From assembly GCF_001431625.1 (NCBI RefSeq), contig NZ_LLXT01000094.1, forward strand, positions 49,055 to 113,054: a stretch of 64,000 nt of DNA. Reading direction: 5' to 3'. Made by a program: the position numbers and the translations under genes. Below, piece after piece: positions 17,597 to 26,977 of this stretch; within the stretch, counting starts at the first letter, position 1; every line of letters starts with the position of its first letter. The stretch is from Stenotrophomonas geniculata ATCC 19374 = JCM 13324. Lineage in GTDB: Bacteria > Pseudomonadota > Gammaproteobacteria > Xanthomonadales > Xanthomonadaceae. The notes under the pieces were generated by a model, which was not told where the DNA came from, did no database searches, and saw only the letters and a list, made by a program, of their open reading frames with translations.

Positions 17597-18520
17597 TCAG
17601 CCCTGGCGCGTACGCAGCTTTTCCAGCACGCCGTCCAGGGTATCCAGGTCGGTGTAGTGGATGATCAGCTTGCCCTTGCCACCCCGGCCGTGGCTGATCG
17701 CCACCTTGGCGCCCAGCGTTTCGGACAGTTCGGTTTCCAGCGAGGCGATGTCGGCCTGCTGCACCTTCGGCGTGGCGACCGGGCGATTGCTCGGCACCTT
17801 GCCGGCGGCGAAGGCCTGCGCACGGCGCTCGACCTCGCGCACCGACCAGCCTTCATCGGCCGCTTCCTGCGCCAGCTTGCCGGCCAGCTCGGGGGCCAGG
17901 GTCAGCAGCGCGCGGGCGTGGCCCATTTCCAGGCGGCGGGTTTCCAGCAGCAGGCGGATCGCCACCGGCAGCTCCAGCAGGCGCAACAGGTTGGACACCG
18001 CCGCGCGCGAGCGGCCGACGGCCTCGGCGGCCTCGGCATGGGTCAGGGTGAATTCGCTGATCAGGCGCTGCAGCGCCTCGGCTTCTTCCAGCGGGTTGAG
18101 GTCTTCGCGCTGGATGTTCTCGATCAGCGCCATCGCGATGACGGTGCGGTCTTCCAGCTCGCGCACCACCACCGGCACTTCGTCCAGGCCGGCCAGCTGC
18201 GATGCGCGCCAGCGGCGCTCACCGGCGACGATTTCGTAGTTGCCGGCGGGCAGCTGGCGCACCAGGATCGGCTGGATCACGCCCTGCGACTTGATCGAGT
18301 CGGCCAGCTCGGACAGCTTGCCCTCGTCCATCTCGCGGCGCGGCTGGTACTTGCCCGGCTGCAACTGACCCACGGCCAGCTTGCGCAGCACTTCACCCGG
18401 CAGCGGCTCGATCACCGCGGTGGTGGCCTGCACCTGACTGACCGCGCCTTTCGGGCCCAGCAGCGCATCCAGGCCACGGCCGAGGCCTCGCTTCTTGGCT
18501 GCCGGCTTGCTGCTGGTCAT
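17597..18520 (-). CDS. parB: Chromosome partitioning protein ParB
   Basis: CTP-dependent DNA clamp that loads at parS sites and spreads to drive chromosome segregation; 307 residues. It begins with a basic AAKKRGLGRGLDALLG leader, then the CTP-binding region KYQPRREMDE and IVAGERRWRASQLAGL (GERR box near residue 100), followed by helix-turn-helix sequence LTHAEAAEAVGRSRAAVSNLLRLLELP. The start overlaps the parA stop as ATGA at 18518-18522, so the genes are coupled. No clear parS palindrome was found within the window. Confidence 0.96.
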   Translation of the reverse strand: MTSSKPAAKKRGLGRGLDALLGPKGAVSQVQATTAVIEPLPGEVLRKLAVGQLQPGKYQPRREMDEGKLSELADSIKSQGVIQPILVRQLPAGNYEIVAGERRWRASQLAGLDEVPVVVRELEDRTVIAMALIENIQREDLNPLEEAEALQRLISEFTLTHAEAAEAVGRSRAAVSNLLRLLELPVAIRLLLETRRLEMGHARALLTLAPELAGKLAQEAADEGWSVREVERRAQAFAAGKVPSNRPVATPKVQQADIASLETELSETLGAKVAISHGRGGKGKLIIHYTDLDTLDGVLEKLRTRQG

Positions 18521-19317
18521 CAGACGGTCTCCACGGCCTTGGTGGCCTTGTTGCGTTCGTTGTTGCGGCGGATGATCTCGCCGGCCAGGCCCAGGTAGGC
18601 CACGCCACCGCGCGAGGCGCGGTCGTAGCCGACGATGCTCTGGCCATGGCTGGGCGCCTCGGCCAGGCGCACGTTGCGCGGCACGATGGTGCGGAACACG
18701 CGGTCGCCGAAGTGCTCGGTGAGCTCGGCCGAGACCGCGTTGGCCAGGTTGTTGCGCACGTCGAACATGGTGCGCAGCACGCCTTCGATCTCCAGCGCCG
18801 GGTTAAGGTTGGCACGCAGCGCATCGATGGTTTCCACCAGCGCGCTCAGGCCTTCCAGCGCGTAGTACTCACACTGCATCGGCACGATCACCGAATCGGC
18901 GGCGGCCAGCGCGTTGAGCGTCAGCAGCGACAGCGCCGGCGGGCAGTCGATCAGGATGTAGTCGTACTCGTCGCGGATTGGTGCCAGCGCGCGCTTCAGC
19001 CGCTGCTCGCGCTCGCTCTGCGCCATCAGCTGGATCTCGGCGGCGGTCAGGTCGATGTTGCCGGGCAGCAGGTCGTAGCCTTCGGCGGTCTGCACGCGCA
19101 CGTCGGCGGCGCTGGACTCGCCCAGCAGCAGATCGTAGGTGGAAGCGGCCAGCTCACGCTTGTCCACGCCACTGCCCATGGTCGCGTTGCCCTGCGAATC
19201 CAGGTCGACCAACAGCACGCGCTTGGGTGCGTTGGCCAGGGAAGCGGCCAGGTTGACGGCGGTCGTGGTCTTGCCGACGCCACCCTTCTGGTTGGCGATG
19301 GCGATGATGCGGGCCAT
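18520..19317 (-). CDS. parA: Chromosome partitioning ATPase ParA (Soj)
   Basis: Deviant Walker A ATPase that positions ParB-origin complexes; 265 residues. MARIIAIANQKGGVGKTTTAVNLAASLA contains the signature lysine pair, VLLVDLDSQGNATMGSG the A' motif, and YILIDCPPALSLLTLNAL the Walker B. The ATG at 19317 starts this conserved block directly; longer in-frame starts add nothing. Gene order rsmG-parA-parB is the common chromosomal arrangement. Confidence 0.97.
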   Translation of the reverse strand: MARIIAIANQKGGVGKTTTAVNLAASLANAPKRVLLVDLDSQGNATMGSGVDKRELAASTYDLLLGESSAADVRVQTAEGYDLLPGNIDLTAAEIQLMAQSEREQRLKRALAPIRDEYDYILIDCPPALSLLTLNALAAADSVIVPMQCEYYALEGLSALVETIDALRANLNPALEIEGVLRTMFDVRNNLANAVSAELTEHFGDRVFRTIVPRNVRLAEAPSHGQSIVGYDRASRGGVAYLGLAGEIIRRNNERNKATKAVETV

Positions 19318-19429
19318 GCGGGTGTGCCTCGTCGACGTGTGCTGGGACCGGTCATTATGCGTACAACCGGCCCCTTGCGGAAATCGTGAATCGCCAACCC
19401 GTTGTTCCACAAAGGGCTGGCGGCGGGAA

Positions 19430-20068
19430 TCAGGGGCCTGTAACCGTGACCAGGTGGCGTTCGCCGGCCAGGCCGGGCACGCTCAACGGGGTCACCTCAC
19501 GCACCTGCCAGCCAGCCGGCAGGTCCGCGATCTCCTCATGCGGGTAGACGCCCTTCATGGCCAGCAGTACGCCGCCGGGGCGCAGCAGGTGGCCACCAAC
19601 GCGGACGATACCGGCCAGGGTGTCCATCGCGCGCGCGGTCAGCTGGTCGTAGCGGCCGGCCTCGTCCAGCGCCTCGGCGCGCGATTCGGCCACGCGGGCA
19701 TTGTCCAGACCCAGCTGGCGCACGGCCTCGCGCATGAAGCGCGCCTTCTTGCCGTTGCTCTCGACCAGGGTGACCTGCAGGCCCGGGCAGGCGATCGCCA
19801 GCGGGATGCCAGGCAACCCGGGGCCGGTGCCGAGGTCGGCCAGGCTGCCATCAGCCACGAACCGCTGCATCGCCAGCGAGTCGAGCAGGTGGCGGGTGAC
19901 CATCTCCTGCGGATCGCGGATGGCGGTGAGGTTGTAGGTGCCGTTCCAGCGGTGCAGCAGGGCCAGGTAGCGCAGCAGCGGCGGCGCCAATGCGGCGTCC
20001 AGGCCCATGCTGGCCAGGCCCTGTTCCAGCGTGGCGGCCACGCTGGCGGGAAGTGGGTGTTCGCTCAT
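19430..20068 (-). CDS. rsmG: 16S rRNA (guanine-527-N7) methyltransferase RsmG
   Basis: S-adenosylmethionine-dependent enzyme methylating G527 of 16S rRNA (formerly GidB); 212 residues. The sequence [20 protein letters not shown] is the family start, [20 protein letters not shown] near residue 77 the SAM motif I, and [20 protein letters not shown] motif II. Loss of RsmG gives low-level streptomycin resistance in other bacteria. It lies 112 bp upstream of parA on the same strand and is probably in the same transcription unit. Confidence 0.95.
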   Translation of the reverse strand: MSEHPLPASVAATLEQGLASMGLDAALAPPLLRYLALLHRWNGTYNLTAIRDPQEMVTRHLLDSLAMQRFVADGSLADLGTGPGLPGIPLAIACPGLQVTLVESNGKKARFMREAVRQLGLDNARVAESRAEALDEAGRYDQLTARAMDTLAGIVRVGGHLLRPGGVLLAMKGVYPHEEIADLPAGWQVREVTPLSVPGLAGERHLVTVTGP

Positions 20069-20107
20069 GCCGGCATTATCGCCGGTTTTGCGCGCTGATT
20101 CCCCGCT

Positions 20108-20707
20108 TCAGTGCGGATACCAGGCCAATGCCGCACGGAACTGGCCGCTGGCCTGCCATTCGTGCAGGTGCCAGCGCGCGGCCTCGCCCAGTTCCGGGTC
20201 GCACCAGCGCAGGTGCAGGGCGCCATCGGCCCCCGGCGCCAGCTGCAGGCGGTGCAGGCCGAACGAGATGCCCTGTCCATGCGCCTTCAGGATGGCCTCC
20301 TTGATGCACCACACGCGGAAGAACCAGTGCTCGCGCCCGACCTCGTCCAGGCTTTCCAGCCAGGCCACCTCCTCGGGGTGGAAGAAGCGCTGCACGATCT
20401 CCAGCAGGCGGGCCCGCGGCCGCAGCAGTTCCAGGTCCACGCCCAGCCGCACACCTTCGCCCAGCGCCACCAGCAGCACCTCGCCGCTGTGGCTCCAGCT
20501 GGTGCCGTAGTGGGCCAGTGCGCCGCTCAGTTCCGGCCGGCCCTTGTCATCGCGGACCAGCGGCAGCGTCTCCGGGTCGGCACCCAATGCCTGTGCCAGC
20601 ACCTGCCGCGCCTGCGGTTCACCGCGCTGGCCCGGCACGTGCGGACGCCGCCAGACCGTCACCGGGCCGAAGCGCCACGGGCCATCGAGGGTGGCTGGCA
20701 GGCTCAT
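20108..20707 (-). CDS. 4'-phosphopantetheinyl transferase, Sfp type
   Basis: Enzyme transferring the phosphopantetheine arm of CoA to carrier proteins. At 199 residues it shows the two magnesium-site motifs LGVDLELL (near residue 103) and FFRVWCIKEAILKAHGQ (near residue 143), plus RFFHPEEVAWL between them. These are the Sfp/EntD-type signatures. No carrier-protein or synthetase gene is nearby, so the partner (fatty acid, siderophore or xanthomonadin-type carrier) is unknown. ATG 20707 was preferred over 20734 because family proteins begin about here. Confidence 0.88.
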   Translation of the reverse strand: MSLPATLDGPWRFGPVTVWRRPHVPGQRGEPQARQVLAQALGADPETLPLVRDDKGRPELSGALAHYGTSWSHSGEVLLVALGEGVRLGVDLELLRPRARLLEIVQRFFHPEEVAWLESLDEVGREHWFFRVWCIKEAILKAHGQGISFGLHRLQLAPGADGALHLRWCDPELGEAARWHLHEWQASGQFRAALAWYPH

Positions 20708-20791
20708 CCGCACGCGCCCGTCACGCAATTGCACGACGGGTTCACAGCCCTGCGCGTCAACTGGTCACAGTTCCCCACCGGAGGTTCGATC

Positions 20792-21043
20792 ATGGGCATC
20801 ATCATCTGGCTGATCGTCGGCGGCATCGTAGGCTGGCTGGCCAGCATCATCATGAAGCGCGATGCCCAGCAGGGCATCATCCTCAACATCGTGGTCGGCA
20901 TCGTCGGCGCGCTGATTTCCGGCTGGCTGTTCGGCGGTGGCATCAACGAAGCGATCACCATCCGCACCTTCCTGTTCTCGCTGATCGGTGCGGTGATCCT
21001 GCTGGCGATCGTCAACCTGTTCACCCGCAAGAGCATACGGTGA
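20792..21043 (+). CDS. GlsB/YeaQ/YmgE family membrane protein
   Basis: Small stress-associated inner-membrane protein of 83 residues with three hydrophobic segments. IIIWLIVGGIVGWLASIIMK, the IILNIVVGIVGALISGWLFG glycine-rich segment and FLFSLIGAVILLAIVNLF match the transglycosylase-associated (YeaQ) family, whose molecular role is unclear. GGAGG lies 7 bp before the ATG. It is divergent from the phosphopantetheinyl transferase. Confidence 0.9.
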   Translation: MGIIIWLIVGGIVGWLASIIMKRDAQQGIILNIVVGIVGALISGWLFGGGINEAITIRTFLFSLIGAVILLAIVNLFTRKSIR

Positions 21044-21050
21044 TCTGGGG

Positions 21051-21120
21051 GGTAGCGCCGGGCCATGCCCGGCGTCACCCTGCCGCCGCTGCGCTCGCCG
21101 GGCATGGCCCGGCGCTACCT
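21051..21120. repeat. SMAG REP inverted dimer, GCGCCGGGC subfamily
   Basis: Two units face each other: GTAGCGCCGGGCCATGCCCG near 21052 and, inverted, a copy ending GGCCCGGCGCTACC near 21119. The dimer lies between the convergent YeaQ-like gene and xthA and would fold into a strong stem in either transcript. Confidence 0.8.
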
Positions 21121-21124
21121 CAAC

Positions 21125-21892
<768 letters not shown>

Positions 21893-21942
21893 GCGGGCAT
21901 TCTAACCGGGTGGCTAGGATGGGCGTCGGCCCGGATTCCCGT

Positions 21943-22018
21943 GTAGAGCCGAGCCCACGCTCGGCTGCATTGATCAGGCACCCAGCCAGGAGCAGCCGAG
22001 CGTGGGCTCGGCTCTACA
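21943..22018. repeat. SMAG REP inverted dimer, GAGCCGAGC subfamily
   Basis: A unit starting GTAGAGCCGAGCCCACGCTC at 21943 faces an inverted unit ending GGGCTCGGCTCTAC near 22016. The second unit is nearly identical to the site into which the IS110 element has inserted at 33936. Confidence 0.8.
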
Positions 22019-22062
22019 GAAGAATCGGGCGCTGATTCCGTAGAGCAACGCCATGCGTGGCT

Positions 22063-23472
22063 TCACCGCAGCAACAGCCTCAACAACCCCGCAATCTTCG
22101 AGTACGGCGGGCGCAGCCGGTCACTGGTCGCCCAGCGTGACTGCCACAGCACCGGCAGCCGCTTGCTCATCGCGTCGAACCCGGCCCGGCCGTGGTATGC
22201 ACCCATGCCGCTGGCGCCAACCCCGCCAAACGGCAGCCCATCAGCGGCGAAGTGCAGCAGTGTGTCATTCACGGTCACCCCGCCCGCCACCACCTGGCCG
22301 AGGATGTGCTCCACCGTCGCCGTGTCGTGGCTGAAGGGATACAGCGCCAGCGGCCGGTCACGCGACAGCACGTCGGCCAATGCGGCATCCAGATCCGGAT
22401 AGGCGCGCACCGGCAGGATCGGCCCGAAGATCTCCTCGCGCATCAGCTCCAGGTCATCCGGCGGGTCCAGCACCACGGTCGGCACCAGCAGGCGCTCGCG
22501 GTCGGCGCGCACCTCATCCACCTGCGCCAGCGGAATCACCGGCACGCCGCGTTGCCGCGCCTGTGCCAGATAGCCCTGCAGGCGCCGGTACTGGCCTTCA
22601 TTGATGATGCGGGTGTAATCGTCGGCATCGCTGAAGTCGCCATAGCGCTCGCGCACCTGCTGCTGCAGCGCCTGCACGAACTCGCGCTGGCGCGCGGTAT
22701 CGATCAGCACGTAATCCGGCGCGATGCAGGTCTGGCCGGCGTTGAACCACTTGCCGGTGGCCAGCCGCGCGGCGGCCTTGTCCAGCGGGAAATCTCGGCA
22801 GACGATGGCCGGCGACTTGCCGCCCAGTTCCAGCGTCACCGGCACCAGGTGCTCGGCAGCGGCAGCCATCACCTTGCGACCCACGGCCGTCGAGCCCGTG
22901 AACAGCAGATGGTCCAGCCGCAGCGAGGACACCGCCGCAGCCACATCCGCCCCGCCCTGCACCACCGCCACCCGATCGGGCGGGAACACGCTGGCCAGCA
23001 GATCGGCCAGGAACGCGCTGGTACGCGGCGTGTGTTCGGACGGCTTCAGCAGCACGTGGTTGCCGGCAGCAATCGCGGTGGCCAACGGCACCAGCGCCAG
23101 CGTGACCGGGTAGTTCCACGGTGAGATCACCCCGACCACACCCAGTGGCGTCGGCCGCAGCTGCGCGCGCGCCGGCCAAAGCTTCCAGCCGGCCCGTACG
23201 CGCTGCGGCTTCGACCAGCGCCGCAGGTGGCGGCGCAGGTGGTCGATGGCCGACAGCACGCTCATGCCATCGGCCAGCTTCGATTCGGTGTGGGCGCGGT
23301 GGCCGAAGTCGTCGGCGATGGCCGTGGCCATTTCGTCCAGGCGTGGCGTCAGCGCTTCGCGCAGGCGGCGCAGGTCGGCTTCGCGCTGGTCGAGCGTGGG
23401 GCGCTGCGACTGCCAGGCGCTGCGCAGGGTGTGCAGGATGGCGGGAAGGTCGGCTGGGGCGGTGGTGGTCAT
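22063..23472 (-). CDS. Aldehyde dehydrogenase, coniferyl-aldehyde-dehydrogenase type
   Basis: NAD(P)-dependent aldehyde dehydrogenase of 469 residues. VISPWNYPVTLALVPLATAIAAGN is the cofactor-binding start, VTLELGGKSPAIV carries the catalytic Glu near residue 215, and FNAGQTCIAPDYVLI the catalytic Cys near residue 250. The C-terminus KIAGLLRLLLR and the TLLHFAADGLPFGGVGASGMGAYHG segment resemble the coniferyl aldehyde dehydrogenase subfamily (CalB). That substrate is a subfamily name, not something the context shows. Confidence 0.88.
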   Translation of the reverse strand: MTTTAPADLPAILHTLRSAWQSQRPTLDQREADLRRLREALTPRLDEMATAIADDFGHRAHTESKLADGMSVLSAIDHLRRHLRRWSKPQRVRAGWKLWPARAQLRPTPLGVVGVISPWNYPVTLALVPLATAIAAGNHVLLKPSEHTPRTSAFLADLLASVFPPDRVAVVQGGADVAAAVSSLRLDHLLFTGSTAVGRKVMAAAAEHLVPVTLELGGKSPAIVCRDFPLDKAAARLATGKWFNAGQTCIAPDYVLIDTARQREFVQALQQQVRERYGDFSDADDYTRIINEGQYRRLQGYLAQARQRGVPVIPLAQVDEVRADRERLLVPTVVLDPPDDLELMREEIFGPILPVRAYPDLDAALADVLSRDRPLALYPFSHDTATVEHILGQVVAGGVTVNDTLLHFAADGLPFGGVGASGMGAYHGRAGFDAMSKRLPVLWQSRWATSDRLRPPYSKIAGLLRLLLR

Positions 23473-23502
23473 GGGCCGACTATACGGGGTGCTGCGCCAT
23501 GT

Positions 23503-23575
23503 AACGGTAGAGCCGACTGCTCTTGGCGGGACACCTCAAAACCCCGCGCTGCGCGCGATAGTCGACTCTACCCAC
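23503..23575. repeat. SMAG REP-like inverted pair
   Basis: GTAGAGCCGACTGCTC near 23506 faces GATAGTCGACTCTACCC near 23573. The pair marks the left edge of the lower-GC patch of unknown exported proteins. Confidence 0.6.
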
Positions 23576-23645
23576 CCATTCCCCCGCGATTCCCAGCCAC
23601 ATACAGAAAGGCCACGATCCACACCGCGTCCTCTCTTTCTGTGCC

Positions 23646-24350
23646 TTACTCAGAATCAAGCTGTTGCCAAGATCCTCGCAGGATTTCAACCTCCTTCGCA
23701 ATCAGCGCAGATTCTGCTGCTGGGGCATCAGAGAACATTTCACCTGACATTGGAGTCATCCTCAGCGGGGCATTTCGGGTGCCAACGATGAAGTAAGGTG
23801 TAAAGCAGTAGGGTGCATCACCCACTTCGGAAGGCTGTTTCACCAAGGTCGCGAAGACGGCATTGATCGGTGTTCTCGGTTTAGTGCCTGTGCACCAAGG
23901 ATGCGACGCAAGGATGTCCGGAACTCGCTCACCGTAACGATTGAACTCCGCGACACTGGAAACCTTGCCCAGAGTGACGCGACGCACCCGAGGCGAAGCA
24001 TCCTTCAATCCTGTTTCGACAAGCCATCCGGAATTGTCATGCGAAGTGCAACTGCAGTCGCAGGTTACTAACGTTGCGCCGGGCACGGCGTTGTTCCAGG
24101 ACTACCAGACCTTCTCTGTCTCGCATGCATCCTGGATCGTGGGTGATCTTCGCTCTATCTGGACACGACCGTGTCGATTCTCGGCGATGAGATCCTTCAC
24201 TACCCGAGGATCACCTGGAAGCGTCGAGCGCATCTGCGCAGAGTCCATTCCATCCCGCACGCCTGGAACCATACCGGTGACTACCTGTACTGATGCATTG
24301 GCGGCCGGCGCTGCCGCCGCGATGGCCGCTGCAAGAAATAGGCTGTGCAT
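23646..24350 (-). pseudogene. Exported protein gene interrupted by an in-frame amber codon
   Basis: One frame runs from ATG 24350 to a stop at 23646 (235 codons) but contains a single TAG at 24102-24104. The first part (82 residues) starts with a clear signal peptide, MHSLFLAAAIAAAAPAANAS. The second part continues without a shift: SWNNAVPGATLVTCDCSCTS and on to VGDAPYCFTPYFIVG. The second part has no start codon of its own except a GTG 15 nt after the stop. No family is recognised. Most likely a recently inactivated gene; a TGG-to-TAG change at the site (VW*SW) would explain it. Sequencing error or readthrough are alternatives. Confidence 0.6.
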
Positions 24351-24583
24351 GGTCCGTGCCGATTAATGGATTATCCATGTTAAGGAAGACGCTGGCGTAA
24401 GAGCTAGTGGTCATATGCGTCACCGATTGTCAGCTCTACCCGACAGGCCCTCTCCAGAGCTCAGCCAAACACGTCATCTCGTCTCAGAACAGTACGAAGA
24501 TGCCCAGTTTCGTACTTCTTTCATTGTCGAGCAGCGTCATGTCTACCAGTGTGCATGTCTGACGTGCCGAAGAGCAGGATGTG

Positions 24584-25015
24584 ATGCGAGGGATACCCAC
24601 CGTTCTAGGCGGCTTGATGCTGATGGCCTTTTCGGCCGGAGCCTCAGCTCCGCCTATTGAATACGAGAAGGTGGGAATGGTCGGTGTCCAAAGAGTGACG
24701 GGGCAATGGGTGCGTTACATCTTGCTCGCGGAGGACTCGGCTTGCATCACGGTTCAGATCTTCAAAGGCGCGAACATGGAAGGACTCGTTCGCCAGAAGA
24801 CAATCTGTTCGCTCGGGGAGATGCACTTTCACCGTGACTTCGCGCTTGTCGACGTGTGGAGGGTCGACTTTGAGCCAGACCGACTATCACTGGAGATCGA
24901 ATTCATCAAACTTCGCGGTAGCGGCCATGAAGTGAGACCTTGTTCAATTGAAATCGGAAATAGGTCTATCGGAGATCTGGAATGTTCACTCGAGTATGGA
25001 AGCGTGTACTACTGA
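24584..25015 (+). CDS. Exported protein of unknown family, paralogue of the next gene
   Basis: Protein of 143 residues with a signal peptide (GIPTVLGGLMLMAFSAGASA). The mature part contains ACITVQIF, TICSLGEMHFHRDFALVD, DFEPDRLSLEIEF and RPCSIEIGNRSIGDLECS. The same pattern, including four cysteines, recurs in the following gene, so the two are tandem duplicates. ATG 24584 has AGAGCAGGA 7 bp upstream; the preceding GTG (24581) is less well spaced. It overlaps the next gene by 34 bp. Codon use is less GC-rich than in the flanking genes. Function unknown. Confidence 0.7.
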   Translation: MRGIPTVLGGLMLMAFSAGASAPPIEYEKVGMVGVQRVTGQWVRYILLAEDSACITVQIFKGANMEGLVRQKTICSLGEMHFHRDFALVDVWRVDFEPDRLSLEIEFIKLRGSGHEVRPCSIEIGNRSIGDLECSLEYGSVYY

Positions 25016-25422
25016 CCACGCCATGGATTGTTCTTTACGCTGCGTCAACCCTTTCGGGTAGCCCCGCCAAAGCATCGGAGCGGCACATCGACTATTCAAA
25101 AGTCACGAAGGCTGAAGGGGCAATTGTTCGGGAGCGTTCCTTCAGGTATCTCGTAATCGCCAACAATCCATGCCTGACAATTCAGTCCTTTAGGCTCGGC
25201 CATCCAAGCAAGCCCGATCGCGAAAAGTTCATCTGCTCGCTCGGCGAGGCCCGCTTTGATCGCGACTTCGCTTTGGTCGACTTCAAGACACTCGATTTCC
25301 ACGATGACCGTCTGGATGTAGAAGTGGAATTCACTCCCTCACGAAGGGGACGCAAGGTGATCAGGTGGTGCTCCATCGCCCTGCAGCCTGATTCCATTGG
25401 CGATCTGGTGTGCAATCGATGA
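24982..25422 (+). CDS. Exported protein of unknown family, paralogue of the previous gene
   Basis: Protein of 146 residues. The N-terminus (WKRVLLTTPWIVLYAASTLSGSPAKA) is a signal peptide. Shared pattern with its neighbour: PCLTIQSF, FICSLGEARFDRDFALVD, DFHDDRLDVEVEF, WCSIALQPDSIGDLVC. The four cysteines could form two disulfides in the periplasm. The start lies inside the previous gene, behind GGAGATCTGG, which suggests coupled translation. Its stop overlaps an ATG (ATGATG at 25419), possibly the real start of the next gene. Function unknown. Confidence 0.7.
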   Translation: MFTRVWKRVLLTTPWIVLYAASTLSGSPAKASERHIDYSKVTKAEGAIVRERSFRYLVIANNPCLTIQSFRLGHPSKPDREKFICSLGEARFDRDFALVDFKTLDFHDDRLDVEVEFTPSRRGRKVIRWCSIALQPDSIGDLVCNR

Positions 25423-25488
25423 TGGTGGCTCTCGTGATGGCCCTAGCACTGTCTCTGTCTGAAGCGTCGACTACCCCTCCGCCGCCCA

Positions 25489-26133
25489 ATGGCCATTTCG
25501 CGCAGGATACAAAGCGCGAGTATGTCCCGATGGTGGGCGACAGCCTGGCTGTCGCTTGTGGGCGAGCTGGACGGTGAGCCCACCTCTGGCGCCACCATCG
25601 ATCGGGTGCTGGCTGCTTTGGAGGAGCGACTGAAGCGTACCCCATGCAGGTCAGCGGGACTTGGCAATACGCAGTCGCAACCACGTGGCATCACCTGCAA
25701 CGTACCCGATGCAGAGCGGCTTTTTCCCTACTACGCGGCCCTGCGGCGGGCAGAGACGCCAGCAGAGCACGATCGCCGGGGCCGTCGCTTCCTGGACGCC
25801 TATGCGACGTTGCTCAAGAATGCACCGGATGTCGCCCTCACGCGACCAAGCGAGGATGAAGCGGCAGATGGCTTGTTACATGTGCTCTTTCCGTTCGAGA
25901 TCTGGGACAGAAAGCTGAACATCCCACGCCATCAGGTGCACTTCCCGTTCGTTCCTGTGTGCAACCTCGTTGTCGCCCGCGCTGCGCGTTGCCCGGGAGC
26001 CGACCAGCTGCGCAGGAAGATTGGGCAGGCAGGCGATGAGAGTGAACAGCGATTGTTCTGCATCAAGGAGTTCTCGACGCGACGGCTGGCGGAGGAAGGT
26101 GAATGCGCGGAAGTGGCTACCACAAGCCCCTGA
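25489..26133 (+). CDS. Hypothetical protein, probably frameshifted at its 5' end
   Basis: The frame from ATG 25489 encodes 214 residues, including CNVPDAERLFPYYAALRRA and the LLHVLFPFEIWDRKLNIP region, and no known domain. The true start may be ATG 25419, which overlaps the previous stop. That reading gives a signal-peptide-like MMVALVMALALSLSEAS and good codon use up to about 25550, but then hits TGA at 25575. Codon use switches to the 25489 frame in the same stretch, which suggests a +1/-1 frameshift near 25545-25575. If so, the gene is 25419-26133 and broken. Function unknown. Confidence 0.5.
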   Translation: MAISRRIQSASMSRWWATAWLSLVGELDGEPTSGATIDRVLAALEERLKRTPCRSAGLGNTQSQPRGITCNVPDAERLFPYYAALRRAETPAEHDRRGRRFLDAYATLLKNAPDVALTRPSEDEAADGLLHVLFPFEIWDRKLNIPRHQVHFPFVPVCNLVVARAARCPGADQLRRKIGQAGDESEQRLFCIKEFSTRRLAEEGECAEVATTSP

Positions 26134-26177
26134 TGCCCATCGCATGCTCCCGCATGTAAAAGACGGTTTCCTGGAGA

Positions 26178-26822
26178 ATGAATTTGCTGAGCTTGATCTT
26201 CACCGTGCTCGCAACACTGGCTTCAACAGAGGATGCGAAGGCTGACAGCGGGAGATGGGTTCACGCTGGCAGCAGCATCACACTGCGATACGACGGCGAG
26301 GAGAATGGTCGCTACCGGAACCTGTCGGTGATGAAGCAGGGCAAGCTGGTGCGCCGCATGGTACTGGGCGAGCGCTCTTACTCCCTGTTCGAGTACGACC
26401 CCGATCCGGCGACGTCCCCTGACGGTCGGTATGTGCTTGTCACTGACGTGGAATCCGGTGAGGTTGGTATGCCGGATGGACGCCGTTCTCTGCATGAAAG
26501 GCAGTACTGCGGTTTCATCGACACACGAAGCGGCTGCCTGTTCGCGCGTCAGACCGGGCAATTCTGTGGAGGGCAATTCAATGACGCTGGCGCCTGGGTA
26601 TCTCCCGCCCTTCCTGACCTGCACCCTTCTGAGGTGCGTCCCACTGCGGAGGACTATGCCTCAGCCCGCCTAAGTCCATCGGATGCACCCGATGGTTCCC
26701 TCGACAATCTGCTTCGCTGCGACCCGCCAGGTCCAGGCAACAGGGACCACTACGGGAAGGTGATCGATGCGGGGATCTTTGACGTCACTCCCTCGCAGAG
26801 GAAGGCGCTGTACGGCGGGTAG
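26178..26822 (+). CDS. Exported protein of unknown function
   Basis: Protein of 214 residues with a signal peptide (LLSLIFTVLATLASTEDAKA). The mature region has WVHAGSSITLRYDGEENGRY, then DPDPATSPDGRYVLVTDVESGEV, which looks like a beta-propeller-type or beta-sheet segment, and three cysteines around CGFIDTRSGCLFARQTGQFC. No family recognised. GGAG lies only 1 bp before the ATG at 26178 but 7 bp before an in-frame TTG at 26184; the real start may be the TTG, with the same signal peptide. Last gene of the lower-GC patch. Confidence 0.65.
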   Translation: MNLLSLIFTVLATLASTEDAKADSGRWVHAGSSITLRYDGEENGRYRNLSVMKQGKLVRRMVLGERSYSLFEYDPDPATSPDGRYVLVTDVESGEVGMPDGRRSLHERQYCGFIDTRSGCLFARQTGQFCGGQFNDAGAWVSPALPDLHPSEVRPTAEDYASARLSPSDAPDGSLDNLLRCDPPGPGNRDHYGKVIDAGIFDVTPSQRKALYGG

Positions 26823-26977
26823 AGCCGACTGTTGATCGACTGCACCAGGCTCTAGCTTGCCCTGCCTATCGCGATGGGAGCGATACGAGGTGTGGCTTCG
26901 GATACTTTTCAACCGCGATTACGGCATTGAACGCTGTCTGTTCGCATCTGCGGAATTTTGTGCCGCGCGTTGCGCGG

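Noticed and set aside
19380..19425. GTTGTTCCAC as a possible parS site between parA and rsmG
   Set aside because: Only a half match to TGTTCCACGTGGAACA; the second half is absent.
24415..24660. An 81-codon frame ahead of the exported paralogues
   Set aside because: No ribosome-binding site or signal peptide and it overlaps the start of the better-supported gene in another frame.
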